Assembly (NCBI RefSeq): GCF_027924405.1 | Contig: NZ_AP026978.1 | Location: 1,798,001-1,862,000, forward strand | From: Nocardia sputorum | GTDB lineage: Bacteria > Actinomycetota > Actinomycetes > Mycobacteriales > Mycobacteriaceae | DNA length: 64,000 nucleotides | Reading direction: 5' to 3' | Notes under the pieces: model-generated | Databases searched by the model: none | What the model was told of the DNA's origin: nothing | What the model saw: the letters and a program-made list of their open reading frames with translations, nothing else | Shown here: piece after piece, positions 1-9,692 of the stretch | Position numbering within the stretch: the stretch's first letter is position 1 | Layout of the letters: every line of letters starts with the position of its first letter | Program-made: the position numbers and the translations under genes

Positions 1-1073
1 GCGTAGAAGGCGCTTCCGGGCAGGAACGCGACCCCCTGTCGCAGCGCTTCCGTCAGTGCCGCGTCGGCATCGAAACCGGCCGGGCCCTCGACCCACAGGA
101 ACATCCCGCCGTCGGGTTCGGTCCACCGGAACCCGGCCGGGAGGTGCCGCTCGGCCGCGGCGGTCAAGACGTCCAACTTGGCCGAGTAGGACTCGACGAC
201 GTGGGCGAGGTGCGCGGCGCCTGCCGAGCTGCCCAGGAATTCGGCGGCAATCGCCTGGCAGTAGGTCGATGTCTGCATATCGATGCCCTGCTTCAACGCG
301 AGCACGGTTTTCAGCAGATCCGCGGGCATGACGGTGATTCCGACACGAATCGCCGGGGCGAGAGTTTTCGACAAGGACGTGATGTAGACGGAGTTGTCCG
401 GCGCGAAAGACCACAACGCGGGCGGTGCGACGCCGCGATAGCGCAAGTCGGTGTAGACGTCGTCCTCGACGATCAGCGTGTCGTGGCGGACGGCGATCTC
501 CGCTATTCGTGCACGCCGCTCGGCGGGCATCGTCCGCCCGGTCGGATTCTGGAATGTGGGCAGCAGGTAGACGAATGCCGCGTCGTATCCGGACAGAGCC
601 TCCTCCAGCGCTTCCGGCACGATGCCGAATTCGTCGGACGGCACCGCGACGACGGTCGCTCCGTGGCTGCGGAATTCTTTGACGGCCGGGCCGTAGGTCG
701 GTGTTTCGACGAGCACCACGTCCCGCGGGTCGAGCACCGCCAAACACACGTTGTGCAAAGCGCCGGATCCGCCGGTGGAGATATGCAAGCGATCATGCGT
801 GCATCGGATATGACGGCGGCGCAGGAGATTTCGCGCTTCGTCCAGCAGTGGGGCGAATCCCTGGGTCATGCCGTACTGGAGGACGGCGCTGCCGTATCTC
901 TCGATGGCGTTCCGCGAGAGCGTCGCGACGAGCTCGCCAGGGAGCAGGGCGGGGTCGGGCGCTCCGACGGCGAACGAGACGACCTCGGGGCGGCGTGCCA
1001 GCGTCGCGAACATGTCATCGATGGGGCCGCTGCCGACCTCGGCCGCGCGGCGGCTGTGCTGGAGGCGCACCAC
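1..1073 (-). CDS. PLP-dependent aminotransferase, class I/II (partial)
   Basis: The reading frame runs off the left edge, so the C-terminus is missing. About 357 residues are visible. The fold-type I signature SLSKTLAPAIRVG carries the lysine that forms the Schiff base with PLP, and FQNPTG and EDDVY are the expected cofactor-binding motifs. The sequence resembles 2-aminoadipate/aromatic transaminases and the catalytic half of MocR proteins, but it has no GntR domain. The likely start is one of two tandem GTGs (1073 or 1070), one base after the TGA of the upstream cupin gene, so the two are probably translationally coupled. The substrate cannot be read from the sequence. Confidence 0.85.
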   Translation of the reverse strand, partial: MVRLQHSRRAAEVGSGPIDDMFATLARRPEVVSFAVGAPDPALLPGELVATLSRNAIERYGSAVLQYGMTQGFAPLLDEARNLLRRRHIRCTHDRLHISTGGSGALHNVCLAVLDPRDVVLVETPTYGPAVKEFRSHGATVVAVPSDEFGIVPEALEEALSGYDAAFVYLLPTFQNPTGRTMPAERRARIAEIAVRHDTLIVEDDVYTDLRYRGVAPPALWSFAPDNSVYITSLSKTLAPAIRVGITVMPADLLKTVLALKQGIDMQTSTYCQAIAAEFLGSSAGAAHLAHVVESYSAKLDVLTAAAERHLPAGFRWTEPDGGMFLWVEGPAGFDADAALTEALRQGVAFLPGSAFY

Positions 1074-1074
1074 G

Positions 1075-1530
1075 TCAGGAACCGACCGGATCGCGGCGCC
1101 GGAGGCGGGCGACGACTTCGGGCACCAGGGCGTCGTATTCCGGCGTCAGCACCACGTCGTCGTTGAACAGGGGATCGGTCCGCATTTCCACCGCGACCAG
1201 GTCCTCGGTTTCGTCCAGGTTCACCGCCACGTGCACGACGCCGTCGGGGATGTAGATGAACTCGCCCGGACCGTGGAAATACGGAGTCAGTTCCGGGCCG
1301 ATCAGGGTCGCCGCCCGCCCGCGCAGGCAGACGACGACGATCTCGCTGTGCGCGTGATAATGCGCTTTGGACATGGCGCCGGGGGTCATGTTGACCATGC
1401 CCGCCGAGATGCCGGTAGCGCCACACGTTTCGGTGGTGACGCAGGGGATGAGGCGTTGTCGTTGCCGCCCGATTGTTTCGGCCGCATCGGACGGCTTGAT
1501 CACACGCACGTGCTTGACTGCACTTTTCAT
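1075..1530 (-). CDS. Cupin domain protein
   Basis: This 151-residue single-domain cupin has the two metal-binding motifs: an HxH set near residues 58-62 (AHYHAHSE) and a later PDGVVH. The ATG at 1530 is chosen because a GGAG lies about 7 bases upstream; an upstream in-frame start would only add non-conserved residues. The gene abuts the aminotransferase downstream with a one-base gap, so the two form an operon and may act on one amino-acid-derived substrate. Members of this family can be isomerases, dioxygenases or sugar-binding proteins, so the reaction is not assignable. Confidence 0.8.
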   Translation of the reverse strand: MKSAVKHVRVIKPSDAAETIGRQRQRLIPCVTTETCGATGISAGMVNMTPGAMSKAHYHAHSEIVVVCLRGRAATLIGPELTPYFHGPGEFIYIPDGVVHVAVNLDETEDLVAVEMRTDPLFNDDVVLTPEYDALVPEVVARLRRRDPVGS

Positions 1531-1997
1531 GGCTACTCCGGGGCACTCTGTCGCCGACGAATTGGACGCTAGACCATTCCCGCTGATGGCGAGACGAGTC
1601 CGGGAGCCCACGGAAAACCGGGGATGTACCGGCTCTTTCGCGAATACGTCCGATTAGTTTCCGGCGGTCGAAGTTTCCCGGAGATGTCGGCGAACCCGAC
1701 GTCGCGGCACCGTGGCACGCAAGCGTGCGGCGAGCCGGGCCACCTCCCGGCTATGCCGGGGGAGCACCACCTGCGGCGGCATGCGGCTCGGGCGCGGATC
1801 ACGCCGGGCCGCTCCGCGCGGCTCGAGCGGGCGGACGGCGTCCGCGTCGGATCCGGCCTGGTGACGTGTGGCCTACCGGCCCCGCGGGCCTCGGCACGGC
1901 TCGAAGCCCTGTCACCGGCGCACGGCACCCGGAAGTGTTGTGTGAGATCAGCACGCCCGAATACTGTTCGCTACCTGATTTGCGTAGGCTGCGCACT
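1531..1997. other. Intergenic region between cupin gene and ribF
   Basis: No convincing coding sequence was found in this divergent gap. It holds a small inverted repeat, AGCCGGG (1733-1739) with CCCGGCT (1746-1752), and the candidate ribF promoter near its right end. No FMN riboswitch consensus was recognised. Confidence 0.4.
1938..1967 (+). promoter_or_regulatory. Candidate ribF promoter
   Basis: TTGTGT (1938-1943) and TACTGT (1962-1967) are separated by 18 bases and lie about 30 bases before the ribF GTG. This is a fair match to a housekeeping sigma-A promoter, by eye only. Confidence 0.35.
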
Positions 1998-2969
1998 GTG
2001 CAGAGATGGCGAAGTCTCGACGAGGTGCCCGCGGACTGGGGGCGCTGTGTCCTCACGATCGGTGTGTTCGACGGTGTGCACCGCGGCCACGCGCAGCTGA
2101 TCAGCCGGGCCGTGAAGTCGGCCGCCGCGCGCGGCGTGCCCGCGGTGCTGATGACGTTCGATCCGCACCCGATGGAGGTGGTCCGCCCCGGCTCCCACCC
2201 CGCGCAATTGACCACCCTCACCCGCCGGGCCGAACTGGCCGAGGAACTGGGCGTGGACGTGTTCTGCGTGATGCCGTTCACCCACGAGTTCATGAAGCTG
2301 ACTCCCGCGAGCTATGTCCACGACCTGCTGGTGGAGCGGTTGCACGTGGTCGAGGTGGTGGTCGGCGACAACTTCACCTTCGGCAAGAAGGCCACGGGCA
2401 CGGTCGAGACGATGCGCGAACTCGGCAAGCGCTTCGGCTTCGAGGTCGACGGCGTGACGCTGCTCGGCGAACACGCCGTGACCTTCTCCTCGACCTACAT
2501 CCGCTCGTGCGTCGACGCGGGGGACATGGCGGCCGCGGCCGAGGCGCTGGGGCGCCCGCACCGGGTGGAAGGCGTCGTCGTGCACGGTGACGGGCGCGGC
2601 AAGCAACTCGGTTTCCCGACCGCGAACGTGGCGCCGCCGATGCACGCCGCGATTCCGGCCGACGGCGTGTACGCCGGATGGTTCACCGTGCTCGGCCCCG
2701 GTCCCACCATCGGCACCGTCACTCCGGGCGAGCGGGCCATGGCCGCCATCTCGGTGGGCACCAACCCCACCTTCTCCGGTCGCGCCCGCACCGTCGAGGC
2801 GTACGTGCTCGACGGCGAGGCCGACCTCTACGGGCAGCACGTCGCGGTGGACTTCGTCGAGCACATCCGGGGCCAGCGCAAATTCGAGTCGGTGGACGAG
2901 CTCGTCGAGTCCATGGGCCGCGACGTGGAGACCGCCCGCAAGATCCTCACCGCCGTCGACGCCGGGTAA
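1998..2969 (+). CDS. ribF: Bifunctional riboflavin kinase / FAD synthetase
   Basis: RibF phosphorylates riboflavin to FMN and adenylates FMN to FAD in the cytosol. The 323-residue protein has an N-terminal nucleotidyltransferase domain (GVFDGVHRGH near residue 20, STYIRS further on) and a C-terminal flavokinase domain (GRGKQLGFPTAN near residue 200). The GTG at 1998 is preferred because it reproduces the usual mycobacterial N-terminus QRWR..DEVPxDWGRCVLTIG. The open frame extends 91 codons upstream but that part is not conserved. The gene converges on the hydrolase with only three bases between stop codons, and it precedes rpsO as in mycobacteria. Confidence 0.97.
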   Translation: MQRWRSLDEVPADWGRCVLTIGVFDGVHRGHAQLISRAVKSAAARGVPAVLMTFDPHPMEVVRPGSHPAQLTTLTRRAELAEELGVDVFCVMPFTHEFMKLTPASYVHDLLVERLHVVEVVVGDNFTFGKKATGTVETMRELGKRFGFEVDGVTLLGEHAVTFSSTYIRSCVDAGDMAAAAEALGRPHRVEGVVVHGDGRGKQLGFPTANVAPPMHAAIPADGVYAGWFTVLGPGPTIGTVTPGERAMAAISVGTNPTFSGRARTVEAYVLDGEADLYGQHVAVDFVEHIRGQRKFESVDELVESMGRDVETARKILTAVDAG

Positions 2970-2972
2970 GCG

Positions 2973-3791
2973 TCAGGACTTCATGAACTCGAGCAGGTCG
3001 TTGTTGAGCTGCTCGGCATGCGTGACGTACAAGCCGTGCCCGGCGGTCGGGTACTCCTTGTAGACGCAGTCCGGAACGAGCTTCGCCGTCCGCCTGCTGC
3101 TGGCGTCGATCGGGATGGACTGATCCGGCACGCCGTGCACGACCAAGGCGGGAATGGGCAGAGTCCGCAGCACCTCGCGGTGGTCGGACGGGAAGGTGGA
3201 TTCCCAGACCGCGATGGTGGCCCACGGCGAAGCGGACAGGCAACGACGCATCTCGTGCTCGATCAGCGCGGGGGAGACGTCGTTGCCCAGATGCGTGGCG
3301 AAATATCCCTGCGCGCGATCGGCGAACCACTTGGGCCGGTCGGTGCGCCATTGCGCGATCGACGCCAGGCTCAGTTCTTCCGGGAGGCCCTCGGGGTTGT
3401 CCTCGGTCTGCCGCAGGAAAGGCAGTGTCGTGGCGAACAGCGCGATGCGCGCGACCCGTGTGGTGCCGTGCCTGGCCAGGTAGCGGGCGACCTCCGCGCC
3501 GCCCGCGGAGTGGGCGACCAGGGTGAGGTCGCGCAGATCCAGTCGTTCGATCAACTCGGCCACGTCGTCGGCGCGGGTATCCAAGTCGTATCCGGTCGAC
3601 GCCCGGTCCGAGCGGCCGTGCCCGCGCCGGTCCAGCAGCACGCAGCGGTAACCCCGCTCGACGAAGAAGGGGACTTGGTACTCCCACATCTCCGCGTTGA
3701 GCGCCCACCCGGCCAGGAACACGATCGGTGCGCCGGTTCCGTAGTCCTCGTAGGCCAGGCGGGTGCCGTCGGTCGTCTCCAGGTAGGGCAT
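2973..3791 (-). CDS. Alpha/beta hydrolase (cofactor-free haloperoxidase/esterase type)
   Basis: This 272-residue hydrolase has the catalytic triad in order: Ser95 in AHSAGG, Asp223 in HGVPDQSIP and His252 in AGHGLY. The oxyanion region [12 protein letters not shown] follows the first strand. The family includes cofactor-free chloroperoxidases and esterases, and the natural substrate is unknown. The start ATG at 3791 has a GAGGAGA ribosome site; the open frame continues upstream but overlaps the rpsO promoter region. It is inserted on the opposite strand between ribF and rpsO. Confidence 0.88.
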   Translation of the reverse strand: MPYLETTDGTRLAYEDYGTGAPIVFLAGWALNAEMWEYQVPFFVERGYRCVLLDRRGHGRSDRASTGYDLDTRADDVAELIERLDLRDLTLVAHSAGGAEVARYLARHGTTRVARIALFATTLPFLRQTEDNPEGLPEELSLASIAQWRTDRPKWFADRAQGYFATHLGNDVSPALIEHEMRRCLSASPWATIAVWESTFPSDHREVLRTLPIPALVVHGVPDQSIPIDASSRRTAKLVPDCVYKEYPTAGHGLYVTHAEQLNNDLLEFMKS

Positions 3792-4049
3792 CGTCGTCTC
3801 CTCGTATTCGGCGGTACGAGAAGAAGATTCGCAGCCGGAGCGCGGCGAGTCGATTACTCGGGAGGTAATGACCCTGCCGCACCGGGTGGTGCGACCGGAG
3901 CCGGATCCCAGGTCGGCCGCCCCGCGATTTCGGCGGGAAGCTGCCGGTCCGGTAGGGTGGTCGATCGGGTTTGCTGCGGTCCGCGGTGGCGCCCGCACCC
4001 GGGTGACCGGACATTCGAGCGCGGAACTGAGAACAGGAGTGGATGCCCC

Positions 4050-4319
4050 ATGGCGCTGACCACCGAGCAGAAGTCGGCGATTCTCGCCGAGTACGGCCTG
4101 CACGAGAAGGACACCGGTTCGCCGGAGGCGCAGATCGCGCTGCTGTCCAAGCGCATCGCCGACATCACCGAGCACCTGAAGAAGCACAAGCACGACCACC
4201 ACACCCGCCACGGCCTGATGGCGCTGATCGGTCGTCGCAAGCGGCTGTCGAAGTACCTGCAGGACAAGGACATCAACCGCTACCGTGCGCTGATCGAGCG
4301 GCTCGGGCTGCGGCGGTAA
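4050..4319 (+). CDS. rpsO: 30S ribosomal protein S15
   Basis: S15 is an early-binding protein of the small subunit; it binds the central domain of 16S rRNA and helps form the bridge to the 50S subunit. The 89-residue product has the family signature throughout, including [12 protein letters not shown], the HHTRHGL segment that contacts rRNA, and [11 protein letters not shown]. Length and start are standard, with an AGGAG upstream of the ATG. It is followed by a strong perfect hairpin and then pnp. Confidence 0.98.
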   Translation: MALTTEQKSAILAEYGLHEKDTGSPEAQIALLSKRIADITEHLKKHKHDHHTRHGLMALIGRRKRLSKYLQDKDINRYRALIERLGLRR

Positions 4320-4350
4320 TTTGTGGGGCCGCGTGTTCGCGGCCATCGAC

Positions 4351-4384
4351 GGCTCGCGTCCGAGTGACCGCTCGGACGCGAGCC
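4351..4384 (+). terminator. Perfect 14-bp hairpin after rpsO
   Basis: GGCTCGCGTCCGAG (4351-4364) pairs exactly with CTCGGACGCGAGCC (4371-4384) around a 6-base loop. There is no T-run, which is common for actinobacterial terminators. It could also be an RNase processing or mRNA-end-protecting structure of the rpsO-pnp transcript. Confidence 0.7.
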
Positions 4385-5028
4385 GGGCGCGCCACCGGCA
4401 CTGCTCGGTCTCGCTTCGCTGAAACGCGAGTTGGCCCGTGGGGATGTGACCGCGTGGTCTGTCGCGTGCCATCCGGGGGAGCTGCGGGATCGGTGGTTCC
4501 GCGCGGCGCGAGAACGAGTTCTCCTACACTGTGCCCGGTCGTCGACACCCGCGAGTTGATCTTGTGAGCCTTGCCGTAGCAGCCTCGATGGGCGGCGGGC
4601 CGGGGCTTGTATCGACGTCGATGCGGGTATTCGCAGACCCGCCGCGGTGCGGTGGGAGTGGTAGGCGGCGGTCCGACACGGGGGTGTTCCGGGCGGTCGC
4701 TGGTTCAGCTGAGGGTGCGACGTACAATCGCACCGTTGGCATATGTGTATAGGGGTGGATCGCGCCCCCGTCGCACGACAACATTGCACAGCCGTATGCA
4801 CCCGCCCGCGTGGCGTCGGTCTTCGGTAGTGGCCTATCGGCAGCGAGTTGGCGCCGTCGGGCTTCGATCGATGACCGCCTCCGCGTCGCCGTGTCCAAGG
4901 GGATTCGGCCGGGTGTGCGCGCCGCAGCCAGGAGGGTTGCCGCGCGTCCGTACCCGGTACGGCTGACGACAGCCGGATCGCGCCAGCGAGCGCTCGAGCC
5001 GGCGAAGACGAGAGGTTGAGAGAGAAGA
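4385..5028. other. Intergenic region between rpsO and pnp
   Basis: These 640 bases hold no recognisable gene; the open frames here lack family features. A possible -10 element TACAAT lies at 4723-4728 with only a weak -35 (TGGTTC, 4701-4706, 16-base spacer). In M. tuberculosis the lipoprotein gene lppU occupies this place, and no counterpart is visible here. Confidence 0.4.
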
Positions 5029-7305
5029 ATGACCGAGACAACTGAACGCAAGAGCACGGCCGTCGAGGTCGAGCCGGGTGTGTTCGAATCCGTCGCGCTG
5101 ATCGACAACGGCAGCTACGGCACCCGCACCATCCGGTTCGAGACCGGACGCCTCGCCCGGCAGGCCGCCGGTTCGGTCGTCGCCTACCTGGACGACGAGA
5201 CCATGCTGCTGTCGGCCACCACGGCGGGCAAGCAGCCCAAGGACCAGTTCGACTTCTTCCCGCTCACGGTCGACGTCGAGGAGCGGATGTACGCCGCGGG
5301 CCGCATCCCCGGATCGTTCTTCCGCCGGGAGGGCCGCCCCTCCACCGACGCGATCCTGACCTGCCGCCTGATCGACCGGCCGCTGCGCCCGTCCTTCGTC
5401 GACGGCCTGCGCAACGAGATCCAGGTCGTGGTCACCGTGCTGAGCCTGGACCCGAAGGACCTCTACGACGTGGTGGCGATCAACGCCGCGTCCGCGTCCA
5501 CCCAGTTCGCGGGCCTGCCGTTCTCCGGCCCGGTCGGCGGCGTGCGCGTCGCGCTGATCGATGGCCAGTGGGTCGCCTTCCCGACCACCGAGCAGCTCGA
5601 GGGCGCCGTCTTCGACATGGTCGTCGCGGGCCGCGTGGTCGACTCCGGCGACGTCGCGATCATGATGGTCGAGGCGGAGGCCACGGAGAACGTCATCAGC
5701 CTGATCGACGGTGGTGCGCAGGCGCCGACCGAGGCCGTCGTCGCCGAGGGGCTCGAGGCCGCCAAGCCGTTCATCGCCCGCCTGTGCCGCGCGCAGCAGG
5801 ACCTGGCCGAACTGGCCGCCAAGCCCACCGAGGAGTTCCCGCTCTTCCCGCCCTACGGCCAGGACGTGTACGAGGCCGTCGAGGGCACCGCCAAGCGCGA
5901 ACTGGGCGAGGCGCTGAGCATCTCCGGCAAGCAGGAGCGCGAGGAGAAGATCGACGAGATCAAGCTCGCCGTGCTGGAGCGGCTGGCCGACGACTTCACC
6001 GGACGCGAGAAGGAACTGGGCGCGGCGTTCCGCTCGGTGACCAAGAAGCTGGTGCGTCAGCGCATCCTGTCCGACGGCTTCCGCATCGACGGCCGCGGCC
6101 TGGCCGACATCCGCGCGCTGTCCGCCGAGGTCGCCGTGGTGCCCCGGGCGCACGGCTCGGCGCTGTTCGAGCGCGGCGAGACCCAGATCCTCGGCGTCAC
6201 CACCCTGGACATGGTGAAGATGGCCCAGCAGGTCGACTCGCTCGGCCCGGAGACCAGCAAGCGCTACATGCACCACTACAACTTCCCGCCGTTCTCCACC
6301 GGCGAGACCGGCCGGGTGGGCTCGCCGAAGCGCCGCGAGATCGGCCACGGCGCGCTGGCCGAGCGGGCGCTGATCCCGGTGCTGCCCAGCCAGGAGGAGT
6401 TCCCCTACGCCATCCGTCAGGTCTCGGAGGCGCTGGGTTCCAACGGCTCCACTTCGATGGGCTCGGTGTGCGCCTCCACCCTGTCGCTGCTGAACGCGGG
6501 TGTGCCGCTGAAGGCGCCGGTGGCCGGTATCGCGATGGGCCTGGTCTCGGACACCATCACCAACGACCAGGGTGAGGACGAGGTCCGCTACGTCGCGCTG
6601 ACCGACATCCTCGGCGCCGAGGACGCCTTCGGCGACATGGACTTCAAGGTCGCGGGCACCCGCGAGTTCGTCACCGCGTTGCAGCTGGACACCAAGCTGG
6701 ACGGCATCCCCTCGCAGGTGCTGGCCGGTGCGCTGAGCCAGGCCCACGACGCGCGCACCACGATCCTGGACGTGATGGCCGAGGCCATCGCCACCCCGGA
6801 CGAGATGAGCCCGTACGCGCCGCGCGTCACCGCGATCAAGATCCCGGTCGACAAGATCGGCGAGGTGATCGGCCCCAAGGGCAAGGTGATCAACCAGATC
6901 ACCGAGGACACCGGCGCCAACATCTCCATCGAGGACGACGGCACCGTGTTCGTCGGGGCGACCGACGGCCCGTCGGCGCAGGCCGCGATCGACGCGATCA
7001 ACGCCATCGCCAACCCGCAGCTGCCGAAGGTCGGCGAGCGCTTCCTGGGCACGGTCGTCAAGACCACCGCCTTCGGCGCGTTCGTCTCGCTGCTGCCGGG
7101 CCGCGACGGTCTGGTGCACATCTCCAAGCTGGGTAACGGCAAGCGCGTGGCCAAGGTCGAGGACGTGGTGAACGTCGGCGACAAGCTGCGGGTGGAGATC
7201 GCCGACATCGACAACCGCGGCAAGATCTCGCTCGTGCCGGTCGAGGAGAACGCCGAGGAGCCCGGCGACGACACGGCCGATGCGGGCTCGGCCGGGACCG
7301 AGTAG
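5029..7305 (+). CDS. pnp: Polyribonucleotide nucleotidyltransferase (PNPase)
   Basis: PNPase degrades RNA 3' to 5' by phosphorolysis and can add 3' tails. The 758-residue protein shows two RNase PH-like domains (the second around residues 350-580, with [15 protein letters not shown]), a KH domain near residue 600-670 with GPKG as its GXXG loop, and a C-terminal S1 domain ([21 protein letters not shown]). The N-terminus and length match actinobacterial GpsI. A GAGAGAAGA ribosome site precedes the ATG. The gene is followed 11 bases later by pepR, the conserved mycobacterial order. Confidence 0.98.
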   Translation: MTETTERKSTAVEVEPGVFESVALIDNGSYGTRTIRFETGRLARQAAGSVVAYLDDETMLLSATTAGKQPKDQFDFFPLTVDVEERMYAAGRIPGSFFRREGRPSTDAILTCRLIDRPLRPSFVDGLRNEIQVVVTVLSLDPKDLYDVVAINAASASTQFAGLPFSGPVGGVRVALIDGQWVAFPTTEQLEGAVFDMVVAGRVVDSGDVAIMMVEAEATENVISLIDGGAQAPTEAVVAEGLEAAKPFIARLCRAQQDLAELAAKPTEEFPLFPPYGQDVYEAVEGTAKRELGEALSISGKQEREEKIDEIKLAVLERLADDFTGREKELGAAFRSVTKKLVRQRILSDGFRIDGRGLADIRALSAEVAVVPRAHGSALFERGETQILGVTTLDMVKMAQQVDSLGPETSKRYMHHYNFPPFSTGETGRVGSPKRREIGHGALAERALIPVLPSQEEFPYAIRQVSEALGSNGSTSMGSVCASTLSLLNAGVPLKAPVAGIAMGLVSDTITNDQGEDEVRYVALTDILGAEDAFGDMDFKVAGTREFVTALQLDTKLDGIPSQVLAGALSQAHDARTTILDVMAEAIATPDEMSPYAPRVTAIKIPVDKIGEVIGPKGKVINQITEDTGANISIEDDGTVFVGATDGPSAQAAIDAINAIANPQLPKVGERFLGTVVKTTAFGAFVSLLPGRDGLVHISKLGNGKRVAKVEDVVNVGDKLRVEIADIDNRGKISLVPVEENAEEPGDDTADAGSAGTE

Positions 7306-7316
7306 TACTTGTCCCT

Positions 7317-8684
7317 GTGACGAAGAAGAAGACGACAACCCCTCTGCTCAGCACCGGGCAGGGGGGTTCGTCACTCGAGCTGCGGATGGACACGGACAGC
7401 GGAGTGCGCCGCACCGTGCTACCCGGCGGATTGCGTGTGGTCACCGAGCATCTGCCCGGGGTGCGCTCGGCGTCCATCGGCGTCTGGGTGGGGGTCGGGT
7501 CGCGCGACGAAGGCCCGACCGTCGCGGGCGCCGCGCACTTCCTGGAGCACCTGCTGTTCAAGGCGACGCCGACGCGCTCGGCCCTGGACATCGCCGAGGC
7601 GATGGACGCGGTCGGCGGCGAACTCAACGCGTTCACCGCGAAGGAGCAGACCTGCTACTACGCGCACGTCCTGGACGACGACCTGCCCCTGGCCGTCGAC
7701 ATGGTCTCCGACGTGGTGCTAAACGGCCTGTGCCGGGCCTCGGACGTGGACGTGGAGCGGCAGGTGGTGCTCGAGGAGATCGCCATGCGCGACGACGACC
7801 CCGAGGACCTGGTCGGCGACTCCTTCCTGACCGCGCTGTTCGGTGACCATCCCATCGGGCGCCCGGTGATCGGATCCGTCGAATCCATCGAGGGCATGCG
7901 GGCCGCGCAGCTGCGGTCGTTCCATCTGCGGCGCTACCGGCCGGACCGGATGGTAGTGGCGGTCGCGGGCAACGTGGAGCACGACCACACCGTGGAATTG
8001 GTGCACCGCGCGTTCGAGAACCGGCTCGATCCCGCGGCGACGCCCGCGCGCAGGCGCGAGGGCCGGTTCCGGCCACACGGCACTCCGCAGCTGCACTGGA
8101 GCCATCGCGACAGCGAGCAGGCGCATCTGGTTTTCGGTGTGCGCGCCTTCGGACGGCACGAAGGGGAGCGGCGCTGGCCGCTGTCGGTGCTGAACACCGT
8201 GGTCGGCGGTGGGCTGAGTTCGCGTCTGTTCCAGCGCATCCGGGAGGAGCGCGGGCTGGCCTACTCGGTGTACTCCAGCGTCGACACCTTCGCCGACACC
8301 GGGGCGTTCTCGGTCTACATCGGATGTCAGCCGGAGAACCTCGGCCAGGTGGCGGCACTGGCGCGCGGCGTCTTGGAGGAAGTGGCCGCCGACGGCATCA
8401 CCGACGCCGAATGCGCCCGCGCCAAGGGGTCGTTGCGCGGTGGGCTGGTGCTCGGTCTGGAGGACTCCGCCTCGCGCATGAACCGCCTGGGGCGCAGCGA
8501 ACTCAGCTACGGCAACCATCGCAGCGTGTCGGAGACGTTGACGCGCATCGACGCCGTCACCACGGACGAAGTGTCCGCCGTCGCGCGCACGCTGCTGGCG
8601 CGGCCGTTCGCCGCCTCGGTCGCCGGACCGTACAAGCGCACCCGGGATCTGCCCGCCGCTGTCCGGCGGCTGGTGCCGAGCTGA
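7317..8684 (+). CDS. pepR: M16 family zinc metalloprotease (PepR)
   Basis: This is a mitochondrial-processing-peptidase-like protease of 455 residues. The inverted zinc motif HFLEH sits near residue 74, with the distal acidic ligand about 75 residues later in VVLEEIAMRDDDP. The C-terminal M16 domain contains the RGLAYSVYSS substrate-clamp region. The GTG at 7317 lies 11 bases after pnp, so the two genes are likely cotranscribed, as Rv2783c-Rv2782c are. The physiological substrate in this group is not established. Confidence 0.93.
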   Translation: MTKKKTTTPLLSTGQGGSSLELRMDTDSGVRRTVLPGGLRVVTEHLPGVRSASIGVWVGVGSRDEGPTVAGAAHFLEHLLFKATPTRSALDIAEAMDAVGGELNAFTAKEQTCYYAHVLDDDLPLAVDMVSDVVLNGLCRASDVDVERQVVLEEIAMRDDDPEDLVGDSFLTALFGDHPIGRPVIGSVESIEGMRAAQLRSFHLRRYRPDRMVVAVAGNVEHDHTVELVHRAFENRLDPAATPARRREGRFRPHGTPQLHWSHRDSEQAHLVFGVRAFGRHEGERRWPLSVLNTVVGGGLSSRLFQRIREERGLAYSVYSSVDTFADTGAFSVYIGCQPENLGQVAALARGVLEEVAADGITDAECARAKGSLRGGLVLGLEDSASRMNRLGRSELSYGNHRSVSETLTRIDAVTTDEVSAVARTLLARPFAASVAGPYKRTRDLPAAVRRLVPS

Positions 8685-8830
8685 GCTCGGCGTGAGCGAG
8701 GGACCGCGGCTTGGCGGAGGATCCGTTGCCGCGATACTGTTTCGGCCGCCCGGCCGTCGATTCCCCGCCGGAGGGCGCTGAACTCGATTGTCCGGGCGTC
8801 GGATCCGGCGATCTCTGGCAAGGAGTCGAG

Positions 8831-9253
8831 ATGAACCGAACGAGTCGTGCCCTGTCCGTGCTGGGCGCGGTGTCGATGCCCGTCCTCGTGCTGGCCGGGT
8901 GCGGCGGAACGGACGCGGATGCGGGCAAGCCGGGGGAGCCGACGGCGGCCGCGCTGCGCGCGGAAGCCACGAAGATGACCGAGGCGCTGGCGAGCCACGA
9001 CTACGCCGCCGCGTACCGATTCCGCTCCGCGCGATGCAGGCTGACCCTCAACGAGGACGACTACGCCGCGTCCATGGCGCAGCTCTATGACGGCCGGGAT
9101 CTGAAATCCAAGCCGGCGGAGATCACGGTCACCACGTCCGGGTCGACGGGTACGGTCACGGTCAAGAATTTCGACGCCCGTGCGGCCGAGGACGACACCA
9201 AGCCGAAGACGTGGACGTTCGTCGACGGGCAGTGGCGCTTCGACAACTGCTGA
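8831..9253 (+). CDS. Small lipoprotein
   Basis: The 140-residue product has a signal peptide ending in the lipobox LAGC near residue 24, so it should be diacylated and exposed at the outer face of the membrane. The mature part starts with a glycine- and asparagine-poor linker and is followed by a single alpha+beta domain of the NTF2-like kind (helical AALRAEATKMTEAL, then strands ending in TWTFVDGQWRFDNC). AGGAG is 5 bases before the ATG. No specific function is recognised. It follows pepR but has its own 146-base leader. Confidence 0.8.
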   Translation: MNRTSRALSVLGAVSMPVLVLAGCGGTDADAGKPGEPTAAALRAEATKMTEALASHDYAAAYRFRSARCRLTLNEDDYAASMAQLYDGRDLKSKPAEITVTTSGSTGTVTVKNFDARAAEDDTKPKTWTFVDGQWRFDNC

Positions 9254-9272
9254 ACGCGCCCGCCCGGCCGGG

Positions 9273-9599
9273 TCACGCCTGGTGGGCGCGGTTGGCTGCC
9301 GCGATGATCGTCGGCACCAGCCCGGGCAGGGCGGACTCGAGGTCGTCGATGCGCAGGCGCTGGCAGGTGTGGCCGTCGATGATCAGCCGCTCGATCACGC
9401 CCGCGTCGCGCAGGATCTTGAAATGGTGGGTGGCGGTCGATTTGTTGATCACCTCGTAGAGCGCGCCGCAGCGGACCGCCGTTCCCGCGTTGCCGAGCCG
9501 GCGCACCATCTCCAGGCGCACCGGGTCCTGCAGCGCGCTGAGCACCACGGGCAGCGCGGCCACCGGCTGCTGTTGCTCCGCGCCTCGGGCATCGGGCAT
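9273..9599 (-). CDS. ArsR-family transcriptional repressor
   Basis: This 108-residue winged-helix protein has the ArsR/SmtB pattern: LQDPVRLEMVRRLGN, the recognition helix INKSTATHHFKILRDAG and a beta-wing ERLIIDGHT. No metal-binding cysteine pair of the ELCVCDL type is visible, so it probably senses an organic ligand. It is divergent from an MFS transporter gene, and an inverted repeat lies between them, which points to local control of efflux. The start may alternatively be the GTG 12 bases upstream. Confidence 0.87.
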   Translation of the reverse strand: MPDARGAEQQQPVAALPVVLSALQDPVRLEMVRRLGNAGTAVRCGALYEVINKSTATHHFKILRDAGVIERLIIDGHTCQRLRIDDLESALPGLVPTIIAAANRAHQA

Positions 9600-9615
9600 G
9601 ATCTGGCTCACTCTC

Positions 9616-9675
9616 AGGTTTGATGACCGTCGTACCGGATGTATGGTCGATTGCGGTTCGATCATTATCAAACCT
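9616..9675. promoter_or_regulatory. Inverted repeat in ArsR/MFS intergenic region (candidate operator)
   Basis: AGGTTTGAT (9616-9624) and ATCAAACCT (9667-9675) are perfect inverted copies 42 bases apart, in the divergent region between the ArsR gene and the MFS gene. They are good candidates for paired binding sites of the ArsR regulator. Confidence 0.55.
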
Positions 9676-9692
9676 ACCTGATCGGAGTTTCG

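Noticed and set aside
1733..1752. Possible riboswitch upstream of ribF
   Set aside because: Only a simple 7-bp inverted repeat is present; the conserved FMN-aptamer segments are absent.
4531..4752. Small gene between rpsO and pnp in the place of lppU
   Set aside because: The predicted peptide lacks a signal peptide, lipobox or GC3 bias, so it is probably not coding.
4831..7338. Long open frame antisense to pnp (834 codons)
   Set aside because: It is the complement of a high-GC gene; its product is low-complexity and His/Arg/Leu-rich, with no family features.
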